A stretch of 64,000 nt of DNA from NCBI GenBank assembly GCA_963169105.1, contig OY720633.1, positions 164,377,780 to 164,441,779 on the forward strand. The letters run 5' to 3'. The DNA comes from Ceriagrion tenellum (Eukaryota > Arthropoda > Insecta > Odonata > Coenagrionidae). The notes beneath the pieces were generated by a model. It was not told the DNA's origin and ran no database searches. It worked only from the letters and a program-made list of their open reading frames with translations. The position numbers and the translations under genes were made by a program. Numbering within the stretch: position 1 is the stretch's first letter; every line of letters starts with the position of its first letter. Shown in pieces: positions 1 to 12,075 of this stretch.

Positions 1-1000
1 GCAAAAATATTTGAGCCCTCCCAAAAACAATTATGTATTTTTAAAAATAGGTTAAAGAAGTAAAGGTTTCGAGGTTTATTCTGTTTTTAATGTTACCACC
101 AGGCCAATGGTCTACTTGTAACTGTTTAATAGTAATAATAATAATTTCAGCTGCTTAAGTTCTTAGCAGGTGTAATTATGATATTGAGATGCTTGAAACA
201 GCAGGGTAACTTGGTACTTCAAAATACAAAAAAATCATTGCAGAATATTTTTATTACTAAAACTTTCGAACAGAATACGTGCCAAGCAATGGTTTCGTGG
301 CTACCCCTATTCAAGAATGCTCTGTAAGCAAGCAGTTTGACAAAAAATGACGGAAGTTAGACTAAATTTAAAACGGAAGCATAGACTTAAAAATATCACA
401 AAGAAATACATCCAAAATAAATCGTTAAGAAATTGTAATGACATTTTTGCCGGTTTACGTATCCTTAGTGTGGTCCCGAGGTGTGCTTTCAACTGGTCGT
501 ATGCAGGGAGCCCTTTTGATATGCCTTTTTTAGGGAATTATATTTGCTTATTGGAAGACACCTAGAATTTCAGTCATTACACGGCAGAAGTATTAAGTTA
601 CGTTTCCTACTGCTACTGGTAACTTCGCCCTTTTAGCCTTAAGGAGATTTACGCAGGAAGCGAATCTCAGTCGGAGCTCTTCGTGTCAATTAAATGTGGA
701 ACCGACTCTAGTCACTTCAGTTCCAGTAAAAATTTCACCGTTTGCACGCTAGTTAGCGCCAACCCTAGTAAACTTGTTTAACACGTTATAGTTTCTAGGA
801 TTGGCCCAGTTACTGGTATCTGAAATGTGTGCGAACGGAAATTGACTTCGTGGTTAAAAACGACCTAAGAAAATGGGAGGTTCCAGTAGAAAGGCGACAG
901 CAATACCTTGGGGAGGGAAATTGAAGTTATTCTGCAATTATATGGCAGCAGATCCTGTAAGAGGAGGATACATTGATTCGATAAACATTCTAGACGTATG
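1..1000. other. AT-rich anonymous DNA
   Basis: No supported gene. The short open frames here (up to about 72 codons) overlap on both strands, have no recognisable domain and look like chance. I saw no terminal repeats or tRNA-like boxes. Confidence 0.6.
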
Positions 1001-1004
1001 AAAT

Positions 1005-1760
1005 GTGATTAGTGCTCTCAATCAGTACTTTAAAAAAGTCACGTGGCGGGATTTCTTTACGTCATAGCTTACCTTGGAGTGCCCCGTGGCCGCGGCGCGT
1101 GCATTGCCCGCACGGAAGGAGTGGGTGCTTTGATCCGTTGGTGCTTGTTGGTGCGGTGCTCGTGTGTGAGTGCCTATGTAAGAGCGCACCGGCGTATTGG
1201 CATGGGCGTCGGGGCGGGAGGCAGGGATAGAGAGGATTTCTGGGAAATTATGTAACCGGAAGATTCATGCGCTTATCCTCAACTCGGCTTCGGGTAGCGC
1301 CCGTCATTTGTCTCTCTCTCTCTCTCTCTCCCTCGCTGGCGTCCTTGACGCGCGACCCATTTGTGTCACCATTTCACGGATTTTGCGCCCGGCGGGGCCA
1401 TTGGCGGCGCGTCGGGACGTTTGACGGATTTGCGGTGCCTTCTCTGCAAAAGCCGCGGGTGAGAGACCTTTTGACTCGGGGAGGGGTTGCGCTGTTACCC
1501 CCCTCCCTCCCTCTATCGCCCTCCTTCGCCTCTCCCACCCCTCTCTTGACCCTCCTGATCCCCCCTCACCCCTTGGAGGCAGGCGGACATAACGTGTTCG
1601 GTTTCGTCGGCCCTGCCGTCGCTTTCCTACCTTTTCCCCGATGCGACATTCCCGACCTCATGAGGGAGGGTCGATGTTCGTGGATTGGGAGAAGCGTGTC
1701 GGTCTGCGATCATTTACTTGTTTAATGCGATGTTATTCGTCGTTTTCAGATCCCGTCGGG
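1005..1760. promoter_or_regulatory. CpG- and pyrimidine-rich block, candidate regulatory island
   Basis: The base composition changes sharply from the AT-rich flanks. The block is rich in CpG (for example GGCCGCGGCGCG near 1087) and later in CCCTCC-type pyrimidine runs around 1495-1575. It includes a (TC)n tract at 1310-1332, the type of sequence bound by GAGA-type factors in insects. A 152-codon open frame at 1267-1725 is made mainly of S, P and L from the low-complexity sequence and shows no domain, so I do not call it a gene. An enhancer, a promoter or simple compositional drift are all possible. Confidence 0.35.
1310..1332. repeat. (TC)n simple repeat
   Basis: About eleven TC units in a row inside the CpG/CT-rich block. 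On the other strand this is (GA)n. Confidence 0.9.
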
Positions 1761-2640
1761 GAGCGCCGGAACGTGTCAGTCTTTATACTGGTGAAATAAA
1801 AGCTTTGACGGGGGAAAGTACGTGACGAATGAAATGTATGTTTCGGTGTGTCGCTGTCTATTTGTAATGGAATAGGGATTAATCGATATCACCGTCACAC
1901 CGCCATGCATTGTGATGATGCGACATGTTTTATTCGGACGTTTTAATGTTATTCTGGATTTTTCTTTCATTAACGAGCGTCGTATTATTAATCTTCTTGT
2001 ATCTACGAATAGCAACATGCGTCACTCTGCCTTTTAATTGCTAGCTTAGGGAAATATTTGATGTTCCCTGAAATTTCTCATATCCATTGATTCTTCTCAT
2101 TTGATTCTCTTCTTTCATCAAGGTGTAACTGGGCAGTAAACTGGGCAATCAACTGGGCAGTAAAATATCAAAGTGTCCTCAGATACCGATTTTGCATTCA
2201 CACAGGACACAGGTTAATCATTTTTTTTATTAGTTAAATGTGAATTTGAAATCTTTTCGGAGTGCCGTCTGCTATTTACGACATTGCGCATAAAATATAC
2301 TGGGTTTTTAGAGAGGTTTTTACAAGTTTTTAGTATAACTCTGCCACGTATGGAATTACCTCCAATTAAATTAATAGATGACCAATATTTACGAATTCAA
2401 TGAGTTTACTATTGGTGGACAGTTTTTCGTTGAGATCGTTCAAATAAACCTATTCGAATAAACGAATTCTATGAGTTAACTATTGACTATGAGTTTTTCG
2501 TTGAGATTGTTCGAATAATCCTTTTCGTACCTAATCCTTCTGATATTCTAGGTAGAAAGAACGATCTTGATTTTAGGCGTTATACGTAAATGTCAAAGAG
2601 GTGGGCCCCTGTATTTCACTGAATAAAATGAGCCCGCATG
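1761..2640. other. AT-rich anonymous DNA
   Basis: No gene recognised. Around 2395-2520 two loosely similar stretches (AATTCAATGAGTTTACTATTGG and AATTCTATGAGTTAACTATTG type, each followed by GTTTTTCGTTGAGAT) form a short diverged direct duplication about 65 bp apart. Confidence 0.5.
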
Positions 2641-3149
2641 CGTTTTGTTATAATCGCATGCTACTGGCTGGAAGGGTACAAAGTGGACCAATTAGAGCAG
2701 TTCACGTATCTGGGAAGGCTTTTCGATGAGAATATGTTTAGTGGTTGGGATTGTTAGATTTAGAAGTGCTCTAGCTGAAGGAGCATTTTTCAAGAGAAGG
2801 GAATCGATGAGGGGAATTGTAGGAATAGACGTTAAGAAAACACTGATGAAGAATCTATTATGAAGGGATGCGCCGTCATTGTGGACGATGTGATCATTGT
2901 GCATAGCGAGGGCAGGATGCACGTGTACTTGAAGCGTTTGAGATTAGGTTTGGGGGAGGATGGAGAGGGTGAGCAAAGCGACGAGAAGGACGAACGGGGA
3001 GGTATTGGAGATGGCTGGAGAGGAGAGGAAACTAGTGGCGGAGGTCCAGAGGAGGCAGAAGAGATGGATGGAGGACGTATTGATAGGAGAGGGGACGTTA
3101 AAAAGGGTAATAGAGGGAAGAACACTAAGGAAGTGTGGAAGAAGAAGGG
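2641..3149 (+). mobile_element. LINE (non-LTR retrotransposon) 3' fragment, left part
   Basis: Translation in shifting frames gives VEQFTYLGRLF near 2690, matching the FTYLGS motif just after the reverse transcriptase domain of many arthropod LINEs. It then gives LEMAGEERKLV, RRQKRWMEDV and VIEGRTLRKCGRRRERM between about 3010 and 3150, the usual C-terminal tail of the same proteins. Several stop codons and frame changes show it is dead. The element is interrupted by a SINE at 3158-3468 and resumes at about 3477. Only the 3' part of the element is present. The function was retrotransposition; there is no host role in view. Confidence 0.75.
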
Positions 3150-3157
3150 AGAGGATG
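3150..3157 (+). repeat. left target-site duplication of the nested SINE
   Basis: AGAGGATG here is repeated exactly at 3469-3476 on the other side of the SINE. The preceding bases also match with one mismatch (GGGAGAGGATG versus GGAAGAGGATG). Confidence 0.65.
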
Positions 3158-3468
3158 GGGATCGGGTTGGTGTGGTGGCTAGAGTACTCGCCTACCACAC
3201 GGGCGGCCAGGGTTCAATTCCCTGCAGAGGAGGATGTTATTCAAAGGAAACCTGTTCCCTACTTGAGTGTCTTGTGGAGGGCACTTCAAGTACAGTACTC
3301 CGTCTGTCGGATGAGACGTTAAACCGTGATTCCCTTGGCGCCTTTCGTTAAGAGCAGGCTAATGCCGACGCAGGGTTTCTATCCACCCTTCCTCCTTTAC
3401 CTATCCCCAGTGGCGCAAACGACCTTAGCCGTTGGTCACCTCCCCAAATATCCAATCCAATCCAAGGA
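3158..3468 (+). mobile_element. tRNA-derived SINE nested in a LINE
   Basis: The head carries an internal RNA polymerase III promoter: an A-box-like GTGGCTAGAGTACTCG near 3174 and a B box GGTTCAATTCC at 3211-3221, tRNA-like spacing apart. The body contains GTCGGATGAGACGTTAAACC near 3306, a conserved core seen in several invertebrate SINE families, followed by a CT-rich stretch. The 3' end is a short CCAAT tandem tail at about 3452-3466. An 8-bp duplication flanks it. SINEs are transcribed by Pol III and mobilised by LINE machinery. I cannot name the subfamily without a database. A more decayed relative lies at 31895-32185. Confidence 0.8.
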
Positions 3469-3476
3469 AGAGGATG
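3469..3476 (+). repeat. right target-site duplication of the nested SINE
   Basis: Second copy of AGAGGATG, directly after the CCAAT tail of the SINE. Confidence 0.65.
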
Positions 3477-3640
3477 AAAATTCTGGACCAAGTAAGAAGT
3501 GGCAGGTGGACGATATGAGGAATAATAAGAGAAATCTAATGGCGGGTCATCTAAATACTGGGGAAAACGAAGCGACGAGCAAGAAATTGGAATGTTAGGA
3601 TGAAGACTGGCCAAAACCTACCTATCAGCTGGTAGGATAT
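3477..3640 (+). mobile_element. LINE 3' fragment, right part after the SINE
   Basis: The sequence AAAATTCTGGACCAAGTAAG and the 70 bases after it align with the reverse-strand LINE fragment near 24100-24200, which has no SINE at the corresponding point. This shows that 2641-3149 and 3477-3640 were one LINE before the SINE landed. The right end is not sharply defined. Confidence 0.6.
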
Positions 3641-3679
3641 TCCAATAAAAAATACTTTGCTACGTGCTCGGGTGCAATA

Positions 3680-4335
3680 TTTGATACTATTTTTTCGTAA
3701 CCTTCATCGTCACTCCATCTTTTGCATCCGATTGGTGGACGATTTGACTTGATCGAGGCCGTCCTGAAAGGGAGGGAAAAGAGGGAAGGGGTTGAAGGAG
3801 TCCCGGGTCCACAGGCGAGGCTGGCCCGAATGGGCACATTTTCTCCCTTTGCTTTGTTTCCCAGGACGATGTGTTTTTTTCCTCCCGCTTCGTTCGCTGC
3901 TTCGCGGCAGCCGCTTCTATACCCACCCCCTCTCCTCCTCCCGTCATCCCCCCAGCACCCCTTCCCGTCTCCTCTCCAGGGTCTGAAAATCGAACGGGAT
4001 CGCTATTTTTGGCCACATTCTCGTCACCCCATCTCCCTTCCCCCCACCCCAATAAGCAGCAGCACTCTCTCGCGTTTTTCGCTTTCAAATCGCCCCCAAA
4101 TCCCTCCCAACCCTCCCTTCCCCCCGCCTTTACCCACCCCTCCTCCCTCTGTCGGCCAAAAGGGAAAAGCCAACGGGGCGCGGCAAATTGATAAAGCGCG
4201 GTCGTCGGTCGCCAGAAGAGCCGGCGATTCCGACTCTCGCCGCTGCTCCGGCTGCAGCGCACAACAGGCGGTCGCTCTCCCACGCGGCGAAAATGGCGAC
4301 GGCTGAACTGAAAAAAAAACAAAAATGGTAGGGAC
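3680..4335. promoter_or_regulatory. CpG/CT-rich block with possible 5' exon
   Basis: It begins with a pyrimidine-rich strand (about 3905-4150, CCCTCC-type runs) and ends in strongly CpG-rich DNA (about 4170-4290, with GCGGTCGTCGGTCGCC). The two long overlapping open frames (3722-4306 plus strand, 3687-4322 minus strand) are low in complexity (P, S, L or G, R, E) and mirror the composition, so neither is called. The CpG-rich right edge just before the ATG at 4293 is the most promoter-like part. Confidence 0.35.
4293..4331 (+). other. short ORF with strong start context (possible uORF or first coding exon)
   Basis: An ATG in the context GCGAAAATGGCG (A at -3, G at +4) opens a 12-codon frame MATAELKKKQKW that ends in TAG. 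A weak splice-donor-like ATG/GTAGGG at 4327/4328 would allow the frame to continue into another exon as MATAELKKKQK plus one codon. No homologue is recognised. The AAAATGGCG box also resembles a YY1/Pho-type site common in animal promoters, which is an equally good explanation. Confidence 0.15.
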
Positions 4336-5860
4336 TGTTTTAGTTATGAATAGACTACAATACATCGTTTTTTTAAGTATTCTTCCAGGTGAAGGTAGGT
4401 TTTGTTGGAAGTCAGTGAAGCTCCCCTCTTTTATGTATTACGAATTTGCTCAAATTAGCCGTTGGTTGCGCCATCCCTCTGTTATATACGTCAATTAAGT
4501 TACTCATGAGATGTTTAAAATAATCAGCCTTATTTTAAAACTTCACGTGGTCTTGAAAACTTCCGACTGTGAATGAATTACCTTATCGTGATCGCGTTGA
4601 CTCTTACTAAGAGCTGTCTTTCACCAGTAGATGAAGCAAACGTAGGCGATTCCAGCGCCGACAAACTCATCATAATGTGTTAATGATGTCGGTGCCGCCA
4701 AGCTTGTTTACACCATCCATTTTGCGGAAATCGGAGGAAACAGCGTAGCCTAGCAACAGCGGGGCCAAATACTTTAATATATACCTGTAATGTATATTAA
4801 TGGGGTGAACGGTTAGTACTCCGCGAAGGACGATCGCTCTCAATTTTGTCTTCTCCGCCTGCCCTCTTCGTAGAGGAAGAGCACGAAAGTTGATATTTCT
4901 TTGTCTGGGATTTTTCTTCCTTCTCTTACCCTTTGCTCTCACTTCTCTTGCGTGCTTATCTTTACAGCTGCTTTAGTCTCAATTCTTCAATCAATTATGG
5001 CCCTCACCATTGCTATGACTGGACGAACAGACTTAGATGTCGGTCAATGCGGACGGATGCGTTTTTTTAAATCCTGGCCACTTACATTGTAGGAATATGT
5101 TTCCTATAGTTAAATTTACTTGCTAATCTGGTATGTACTGGTATAGTTTATTGTGCCTAGGAAGTTCTTATCTAATACATATTTACTTTAGCAATAAGAA
5201 TAATTTGAATAAAAATAGAATTTTATGGTTACTTACGGTGAACAATTTCATCATTCGTTCATGTTTTCATTTTAGCTCTAGCTATGAATTTATAGTTTAT
5301 CAAATAAATATTTAAAATGGCATTAAGTCAATTATATTGACTCTAAATAAAACATTGTGTTAAAATTACATTAGCGTGTATAACTTTAACTAAATTTAGT
5401 ACTTCTATTTGGACATTCAATATTCAACAATTCCATGATTTTTCCTGGGCGTAATGTCCATTTAAAAGTATTTACAACTCTAAAATATTATTTCCAATAT
5501 AGATAGACATCACATTTGCCAAGTAGGAAAAGACTAGAGAAATTTTCATACTTCGGCTGCTTATAACTATAAATAATATTACCAATTAACTTCAAATGTA
5601 ATAAATATTCAAATAGCAAATATTTATTTGATCCGAATTCTTAAAGCTTAACAATCACCAAAGTTGTGAAACAAATTCAAAATAGTAAAGGTAAACGTAT
5701 GAGCAGTCTTGCCTTAAATTACCGTTATGAGAGACTCCGCATCAAATAATTTGCATTAATTCACGGTAATCACAATTAAAAGTGTAAGTAGATTCATCGC
5801 GTTAAAATCTTCCCCTGACTATATCCATGAATGTTTGCTCATTTGGAGTTTGTGATGGCT
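4336..5860. other. AT-rich anonymous DNA
   Basis: No gene recognised. GTAGCCTAGCAAC at 4745-4757 resembles an RFX X-box with a one-base spacer. The stretch 5100-5700 is very AT-rich and featureless. Confidence 0.5.
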
Positions 5861-5864
5861 TTAC

Positions 5865-6330
5865 TGCGGTAGGTTTTGGCTGGCACCGGTAGCTTCACTT
5901 TGTTTGATATAACTGTAGGTATTTTCTTGGAGTGTCCCATATGCTGTGTGGCCTCCATTTGCCTTTGTCCGCGTCCTCACGCCGTCAAACATCCCAGCGC
6001 ACAGCATCTCCCCGCGCCTTGCCGGCCTCGGATGCTTTGGTCCGGTAACACGGAGCGGGCACAGCTATCTCGCTCGGAACAGAATCCGCCCATCATCATT
6101 TCACTCGGCCGTGCCGAAAAACGGCGCCGCCCACGAGGAAAGAGCGGCGTGGTGGACTGGGATGCAATGGGATGGGGGGTCGGGAAGAGGTGGGTTGGTA
6201 GTTTGGGATAACGGGGCCGATGCATTAGCTATGCAGGCGGGCGATTGAGGACGGAGGATTGGTGGTGGAGTGGGCAGGGGAGGGGGATGGAGTCGAGACG
6301 GGTAAAGAATTCGGAGATTGCGTGCTCTGC
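5865..6330. promoter_or_regulatory. CpG-rich block
   Basis: CpG-rich sequence from about 5970 to 6240 (for example TCGGCCGTGCCGAAAAACGG near 6105), then a purine-rich run to 6305 on the plus strand. The overlapping open frames of 82-111 codons on both strands show no domain. Candidate regulatory island only. Confidence 0.3.
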
Positions 6331-8757
6331 CATCAGCTTTGGAGATTTATCTGCCGTTAAAGTCCACGTGGGTATATTTCACTCATCCCTCCGCTCTTCT
6401 CCTATGTGGCGATAGTCTTTTTGTGATGAGAAAGCCTCAAGCTCATGAATATCGCCCTCTCGGCACTAAATGCTGTCATTGGGGTAGCTGTTTCGTTTAT
6501 GGACTGAAGATAAGATTGAGAATTTATGTTGTGCTGGTTTAGGTATATTTACCGTGAATTAATGAGACCCTAAGCCTTTTTGTAGAATGTAATGGGATCC
6601 AATTTTGTTCATAGTGTGGACATCAACTGTTTAGGTACCTATAAGTAGTGGAGAATAACGGAAGGTTATGGGAATTCAACGCAGTTAACTTACTGAGCCT
6701 TGGCTTCTATTATATCTGTGAATCCGACCCAGGGTTCAGGAAATTACAAATAAGGGGTTGATGTTAGCTCTACCGACCACATTATCTGCTGTAGCTGTTG
6801 AAAATCTTTCATTTTTTATGCCATTACCCTAACTATTATTTTGCCTTGAAGAATCCCTATTAATTTATAGAATATACAAGCTGATGGCTATCGTTTAAAC
6901 CTTATGCAGTCTCTCTAATTTGAAACAAATGAAAGCGAAATGTCAGCAATGGAGAATGTGCGTGAGGCTTGTGTCAATACTTAATTGCGTGCCATGTGCA
7001 CTTACCGCTGTATCTGATGCATCATGATTCAGACTATAATTATGTCTCTCAGACATCTTAAGCAAGATTATCTATATTTTCTGTGGTGCATGTATTTATT
7101 TTATCTATTTACCTTCTCTGGATAGATTATCTGTGACAAATGATTAAGAAGGGTTGAGAACGATGGATGTATGTTAGTAGTAAACCCGTCGTGATTTGCA
7201 AATAGGCATGAAGTTCGATTTGCTTTCTATTTTATTTCCTATTGCACTTTTGATTAGACTTCTTGGTCATTTAAAAGACGGTTAATTCAGGGAGAGGTAG
7301 CTTACGTGTACGATATGACTAGTGTTTCCGACCTCCTGATGAATTCGGCTCGTGGCTTAACGGATGGTTTGGGCTGACTCACGCCTCCCGATTGGTGCGG
7401 TGTAACTTATTTTTGAAGTACCCTTCCAGGATCCTGTTTAGAATTCGTTGTTCCCGTCTCTTCAATCTTTTATTCTTTCCTCGTGAAATGTGCTGCGGCC
7501 AAAGCGGTAAATCTGCTTACCAAACGTGCAAAGCGCTGGTATACGGGCGTGGGAATTTCTCATGTTCGACTCAACGGTTGCCTTAATTGATGATCCTAAT
7601 TGGCATTCTGAGACCTAATTTCTCAGGAGAAGACTTCCATTAAGGCGGCTGCACGTGAAATTCGTTTCTCGATATTCAACGACGTGAGTTGATTCCTCTG
7701 GTGAATAATTTGAAGTGTAAATTAAATCAGTTCGCTGAAATAATAAGAGTGAATTACTGTCATTCTAAATCGTTTTCATTTTAATATTTATGTTTTATAG
7801 AATACTGCACGCTTGAAGAAACAAGCAAAAATATAGCAAATCCTTTGAAAGGTGTCTGCGTGTGGACTTTCCAGGATCCTTTTTGACCCTATTCGAAGGT
7901 CAAATACGAGAAAAGACAATCTACCTAAATGTCAAAAAACCTGAAACAATGTTTTTTTAGTTAATTAACGGGATAATATCAACAATCATCCTATGAATTT
8001 TCCGCTTTAAGACTCGTCGTTACTTTTATTTGAATAGTTTGTGTTAACTTTGATATATAAGATTTTTTATTGGTAATGATGCTTTTCGATAGTTATTTTA
8101 CATTTACACAAAATTTGTTGACGTATATTTGAGGTTATGGAAACTTGCAGCGTTCTTTCACTGTCGTCTTTACAATTTTGCCCAATGATTATAATGCAAC
8201 AAGGTTGGTGTAAGTCATCATTTACCTTATAACTTGGTGCAATGTTACATAAATGCTAGCACCAACCTCTAGCAAACTCTTTCTTGCTTGTTAGGCCTAA
8301 GGAAAAGCTGTTATCATTTCGGGGTTCAGGTGCTCGGCAGATTGTTTCAATTTTTTTTTTCGTCTTCTGACGTCTTCGTTTCGCAGCTGTCTTCTAATTT
8401 TGTACTTTTATTCATGTTGCATATGGCAATATCAACAGTAATGTGAATGGTGTTATTCATACACTTGAATATTAGAGTGGGAGAGAGAAGTAACGTCATG
8501 CATTTCTCAAAATGGAGTTTCTACAGTTTCAAGCTTTGATATTTCTTTTCAACGATTATGTTAATAGCAATGTGTGGTTTAGAAAAAAATACGTACCAAT
8601 GTGACGAAATTATTATAGGAGTACCTTCATACTATGTAAGGCTGAAAAATCTCTGCTATTGAATAGCATTGACTTTCCTAAATAATAAAATCGATATAAT
8701 GCAACATTTTTCACTTCCCTATCCCTAAATTCAATGTTTCATTAAAGTTTTCTACGG
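6331..8757. other. AT-rich anonymous DNA
   Basis: About 2.4 kb with almost no open frames. A weak tRNA-like relic lies at about 7485-7585. Otherwise I see nothing that can be supported. Confidence 0.5.
7485..7585 (+). mobile_element. possible decayed tRNA-derived SINE head
   Basis: TGCGGCCAAAGCGGTAAATC near 7491 resembles an A box and TGTTCGACTC near 7563 resembles a B box. The spacing is close to that of a tRNA. No terminal repeat or tail is visible, so this is weak. Confidence 0.25.
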
Positions 8758-9545
8758 GTTATTGGTAGGTTTTATTGGGAGTAAAAATATGTCTCACATT
8801 TTCTACACTTGCAGATTCCTATCTACCGCTAGTATTTTCTTCGTCGTCTCAGCGTACGAGATATCCTTTTTCATTTTCCCGTCCATGAAACATATTCTCT
8901 TTCGATTCCCTGCTTGTCCATCATCCTGCCCTCTGTCATAGCCTTGAGCGACTCATCGCCTCCCATTGTCTCCTCCAGCAACCACCCTACCTGATTTCTT
9001 CCAGAAGTTTCCTTTCCGTGCCCATCACACCAAGCACTTACTCGTTCGTCTTCCTTTCCGTCCACCGCACCTTTTTTCAATTCACATTCATATCTCAAAT
9101 TACTACTGTCTATTCTCGTCATCCTTCCTCATTGTCCACATTTCTGCCCCATGCAACTTTACATTCCATAACAATCTCTTCACTAGCCTCTTCTTTATAG
9201 CCTTACCCGCGATATGCCTGTCATCAGCTAACTTCTAATATCGAACCCTTCCTTCGCTGACGAATTTCTTCTATTTATTTGCTACCATGTCCATTTTCTT
9301 CTAGCGTACTGCCCAAGTTGCTCAAATGTTCTACTTACTCCAGTTTGTGTCCTCCTACTTCGCTCTCTCTATCTTTGAGAATCCCATTACTTTGTTTTCT
9401 TATACTATCTTCATTTTGTATGCCCCACTTTGAAATTCGAAAGCATCTACTATAGCTTTTGATTATTTCGAAGATCGACCAACCAACGCCTGATGGTCCA
9501 GCAATCTATCTAAGTTATCATCTGGCATCCTACTTCGAGTCCCTC
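8758..9545 (-). mobile_element. LINE 3' fragment, reverse strand
   Basis: On the minus strand the sequence gives fragments of the LINE thumb and C-terminal region, including LEETMGGDESLKAMTEGRMM near 8940-9000 (consensus-type EEV..GDGLLKAV.EGRMLGK). The 3' end TTTCTACACTTGCAG read on the plus strand near 8800 matches the GAAAGTGTAGAAAA end of the copies at 21751 and 22530. The upstream half is heavily mutated. It is the same family as the copies at 22.5, 34.3, 54.4 and 60.5 kb. Confidence 0.6.
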
Positions 9546-9639
9546 TTCCAACTCTGCCCTGGCCTCTCTTAAAAAGCAAAGGAGACAACGGGCACCGATT
9601 CTCGGTTTAAGAGAGAGACTGCGCCAAAAAGAAAATTTC

Positions 9640-10115
9640 ATTCTGTAATTTTTTTCAATTCTCTGTGAATAGATGTCACTGATGAGAACACGCGTGCGAA
9701 CGCACATTCACGCGTGCAAACAAAAATCGCTCCAATACCTCTTTTACACCCCCCAAACCTCTCCCACGTGCATTGCGGAGTGGCCTACATTATGGCTCGA
9801 CACGCTCCCGACGAGGAAGAGACGAGTCGAGTCACTTCCGCCCGCCCGCGTCGTTCGATACACGGAAGAGGGTGGGGGAGGGAGGGGTAAGGAGCGAGGG
9901 GGGAGGGGGTAGAAAGAGGGAGGAGCCAGGGTGCTCTTCGGAGGACGAGCCCAGGAGGAATGATGCGAAAGAACACAATATTCCTAATTGCCGGAAAAGG
10001 GAAGACCGTACAGTATCCTCACACCGCTGCTTCCCCCCTCCCTTCATTTTTCTCCCCCCCCTGAAGGGCGCAGCAGAATCGCCGACTCCTCATCCTGTGC
10101 TATAAAGAAAGGAGA
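9640..10115. promoter_or_regulatory. CpG-rich block with purine-rich centre
   Basis: The block has CpG-rich edges (ACACGCGTGCGAACGCAC near 9687) and a G/A run from about 9865 to 9950 on the plus strand, the strand reverse of most other blocks. A TATA-like TATAAA follows at 10101. The mutually overlapping open frames of 63-110 codons are low complexity and are not called. Confidence 0.35.
10101..10106 (+). promoter_or_regulatory. TATA-box-like TATAAA
   Basis: It sits at the right edge of the CpG-rich block. A weak initiator-like TTCAATT lies about 30 bases downstream at about 10129. The match is short and could be chance. Confidence 0.2.
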
Positions 10116-12075
10116 GAATGAAACCCAAATTCAATTACGGCTCTGACAAAAGGCGTCAACTCTCTTCATAATGAATATAAATTGAGCGTGTTGCCTACCA
10201 CAAGGCTTTCGCGCCTACGTGTGTGGGAAACGTAAAGAAATTTCCTCCTCTTGCCGCTCTTATGGAGTGAGTCTCTCTTTTGACAACGGGGTATCCACGC
10301 GGATTCTTTTGTGTCACAAATGCTTATAAATCGGGGGTGGTTTTAAAAATTCTTTTGGAGTAGAATTATCCGCGAGAGCAAACGTCCATTAATTTTAATT
10401 TTGATTACCGAACATAATTCCCATAATATCTCGGCTTCTCTGAATTTTTGTGCTTGTATCTGAAGGAAATTGTTGATGTGATGGAAACTTTGATTACTCT
10501 TGTTATTCTTGCGTTGCTTTAATCACATACCTTTCTTTAATTTCGACTTTCGCGAAATTTTTCCAATGTGCGACATATTTTTCTAGCCTTTGAAAATTGA
10601 ACGTGTTTAAATGTTTTTAGCCATAATGTAAGTATAATTGAGATTACTTAGTTGCGCTAAAAAAAATCATGCCTACTAAACAAAAAGTCTTAAGCCGTGA
10701 AGCTTAATGCTCATGCTTGGTTATTTTAACAATGGGATCAACTCTTCACGGACTGGGGTTGACGAATTCAGAAAAGTATATCTCGGACTTATAAATTGCT
10801 GCTGACTTGAGAATCGGCGTTGACTGGCTTAATTATGTTAAATTATGTGATTAAAAATTTTTGTTAAGTTATGGGATGTGTAGTCATGCTGGGGTCGTAT
10901 ATCAACATTCATACCACCGCTATACGCTTATCTCTATGGTGAGATTACTCTTTTCTCTCCATAAGGTAAAGTTTCGAAAGCAGATTATGTGCACAAAATC
11001 AATTGGTTTTATGAAGGATGGTGATTATAATTTTCGTTGGGTTTGCGGAAACAGCGTAAAATTAATAGTACCCAGTTGGAATTCGAGGAATGAAGTCGTA
11101 CATGGCGATCCATTAAATATGACTGTAATATTTAATTCTTTCACAGAACTTGTCATCTGTAAATGTGCACTGTCTAATCTTTCTCATTTGGATTAGTTAT
11201 ATTCTTTATTTGATTCCGAGGTATAGGGTGATGATTGAATTTGCACTTTCCTGGCTTTGGCAGTTCTTGGTGGGGGTGATGCGTAGGCTTCGCACTGTTT
11301 TCCTCCGTAATTTTCTGGCCGTGAGATCTCACGCCGTCTAGACTAATAACGAACGTCAAAATCTGTGTAGCCTAAAAAAGGCTGGTAAAAATAGCATGCG
11401 ATGAGAGCGTAGACTTGAGATTTGTCGCCCGAATCCACTGTTCTCTTGGCCCTCATTATCCCCCGTGGCCCGCCTGTGACCTCGGCTGTCCTCTGTGGTC
11501 GACGAGCGTCGAGCAGTGCCACAAAGAACTTGGCGCACTCTTTTCTTCAACCTATTCAGGGACGTCAAGCCAAGATGTTTCTTCGCGTGGCCGTGCACGG
11601 TTTTTAATTATTGTCGAAACATCTTCTGTAGAAGTACCGGTAAAACAAAACTTAGGGCTCTTTACGATATATTGATAAACGAGGTCAGAGGTGTTTTTAC
11701 TGCGGGCGCTTCGTCGCAGTGGTGTAAAGTCTAATAAAAAAATAGATACATTATAAATCCCATGTGATCTTTTTTCTTTAAGCTCAGCGGTTTGTTGTGC
11801 AATAGATATTTCGCAAGCGGATAATAAAATGCGCACTGCCTCGGAAAAAAATCTACCGTAGCTACAACCGCGAGCCCAGGCCTTGGCAGACCTCAAGCTA
11901 TTCTACGTACAACTTCCCATGATATATTATTTGTGGGAAGGTTATACGAATCCCTTCATACGAAGCTAGCCCTTTATTTCAAAACAAAATGGAGACTTTT
12001 TGCGTGCCTAAGGTTTAGTTTTGACTTAAAAGAGTTCTTTCGAAGTTCCCAGCGGTGTTTGCTCATTCATAGAAT
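10116..12075. other. AT-rich anonymous DNA
   Basis: No gene recognised. A 14-bp perfect palindrome CGTGAGATCTCACG lies near 11321. The frames of 60-114 codons around 10861-11900 overlap on both strands and show no domain. Confidence 0.5.

Noticed and set aside
2860..3351. 163-codon open frame across 2.9-3.35 kb
   Set aside because: It crosses the LINE/SINE junction and is a chance fusion of two mobile elements.
3722..4306. 194-codon plus-strand frame and 211-codon minus-strand frame
   Set aside because: Both follow the CT/CpG composition, oppose each other and contain no domain.
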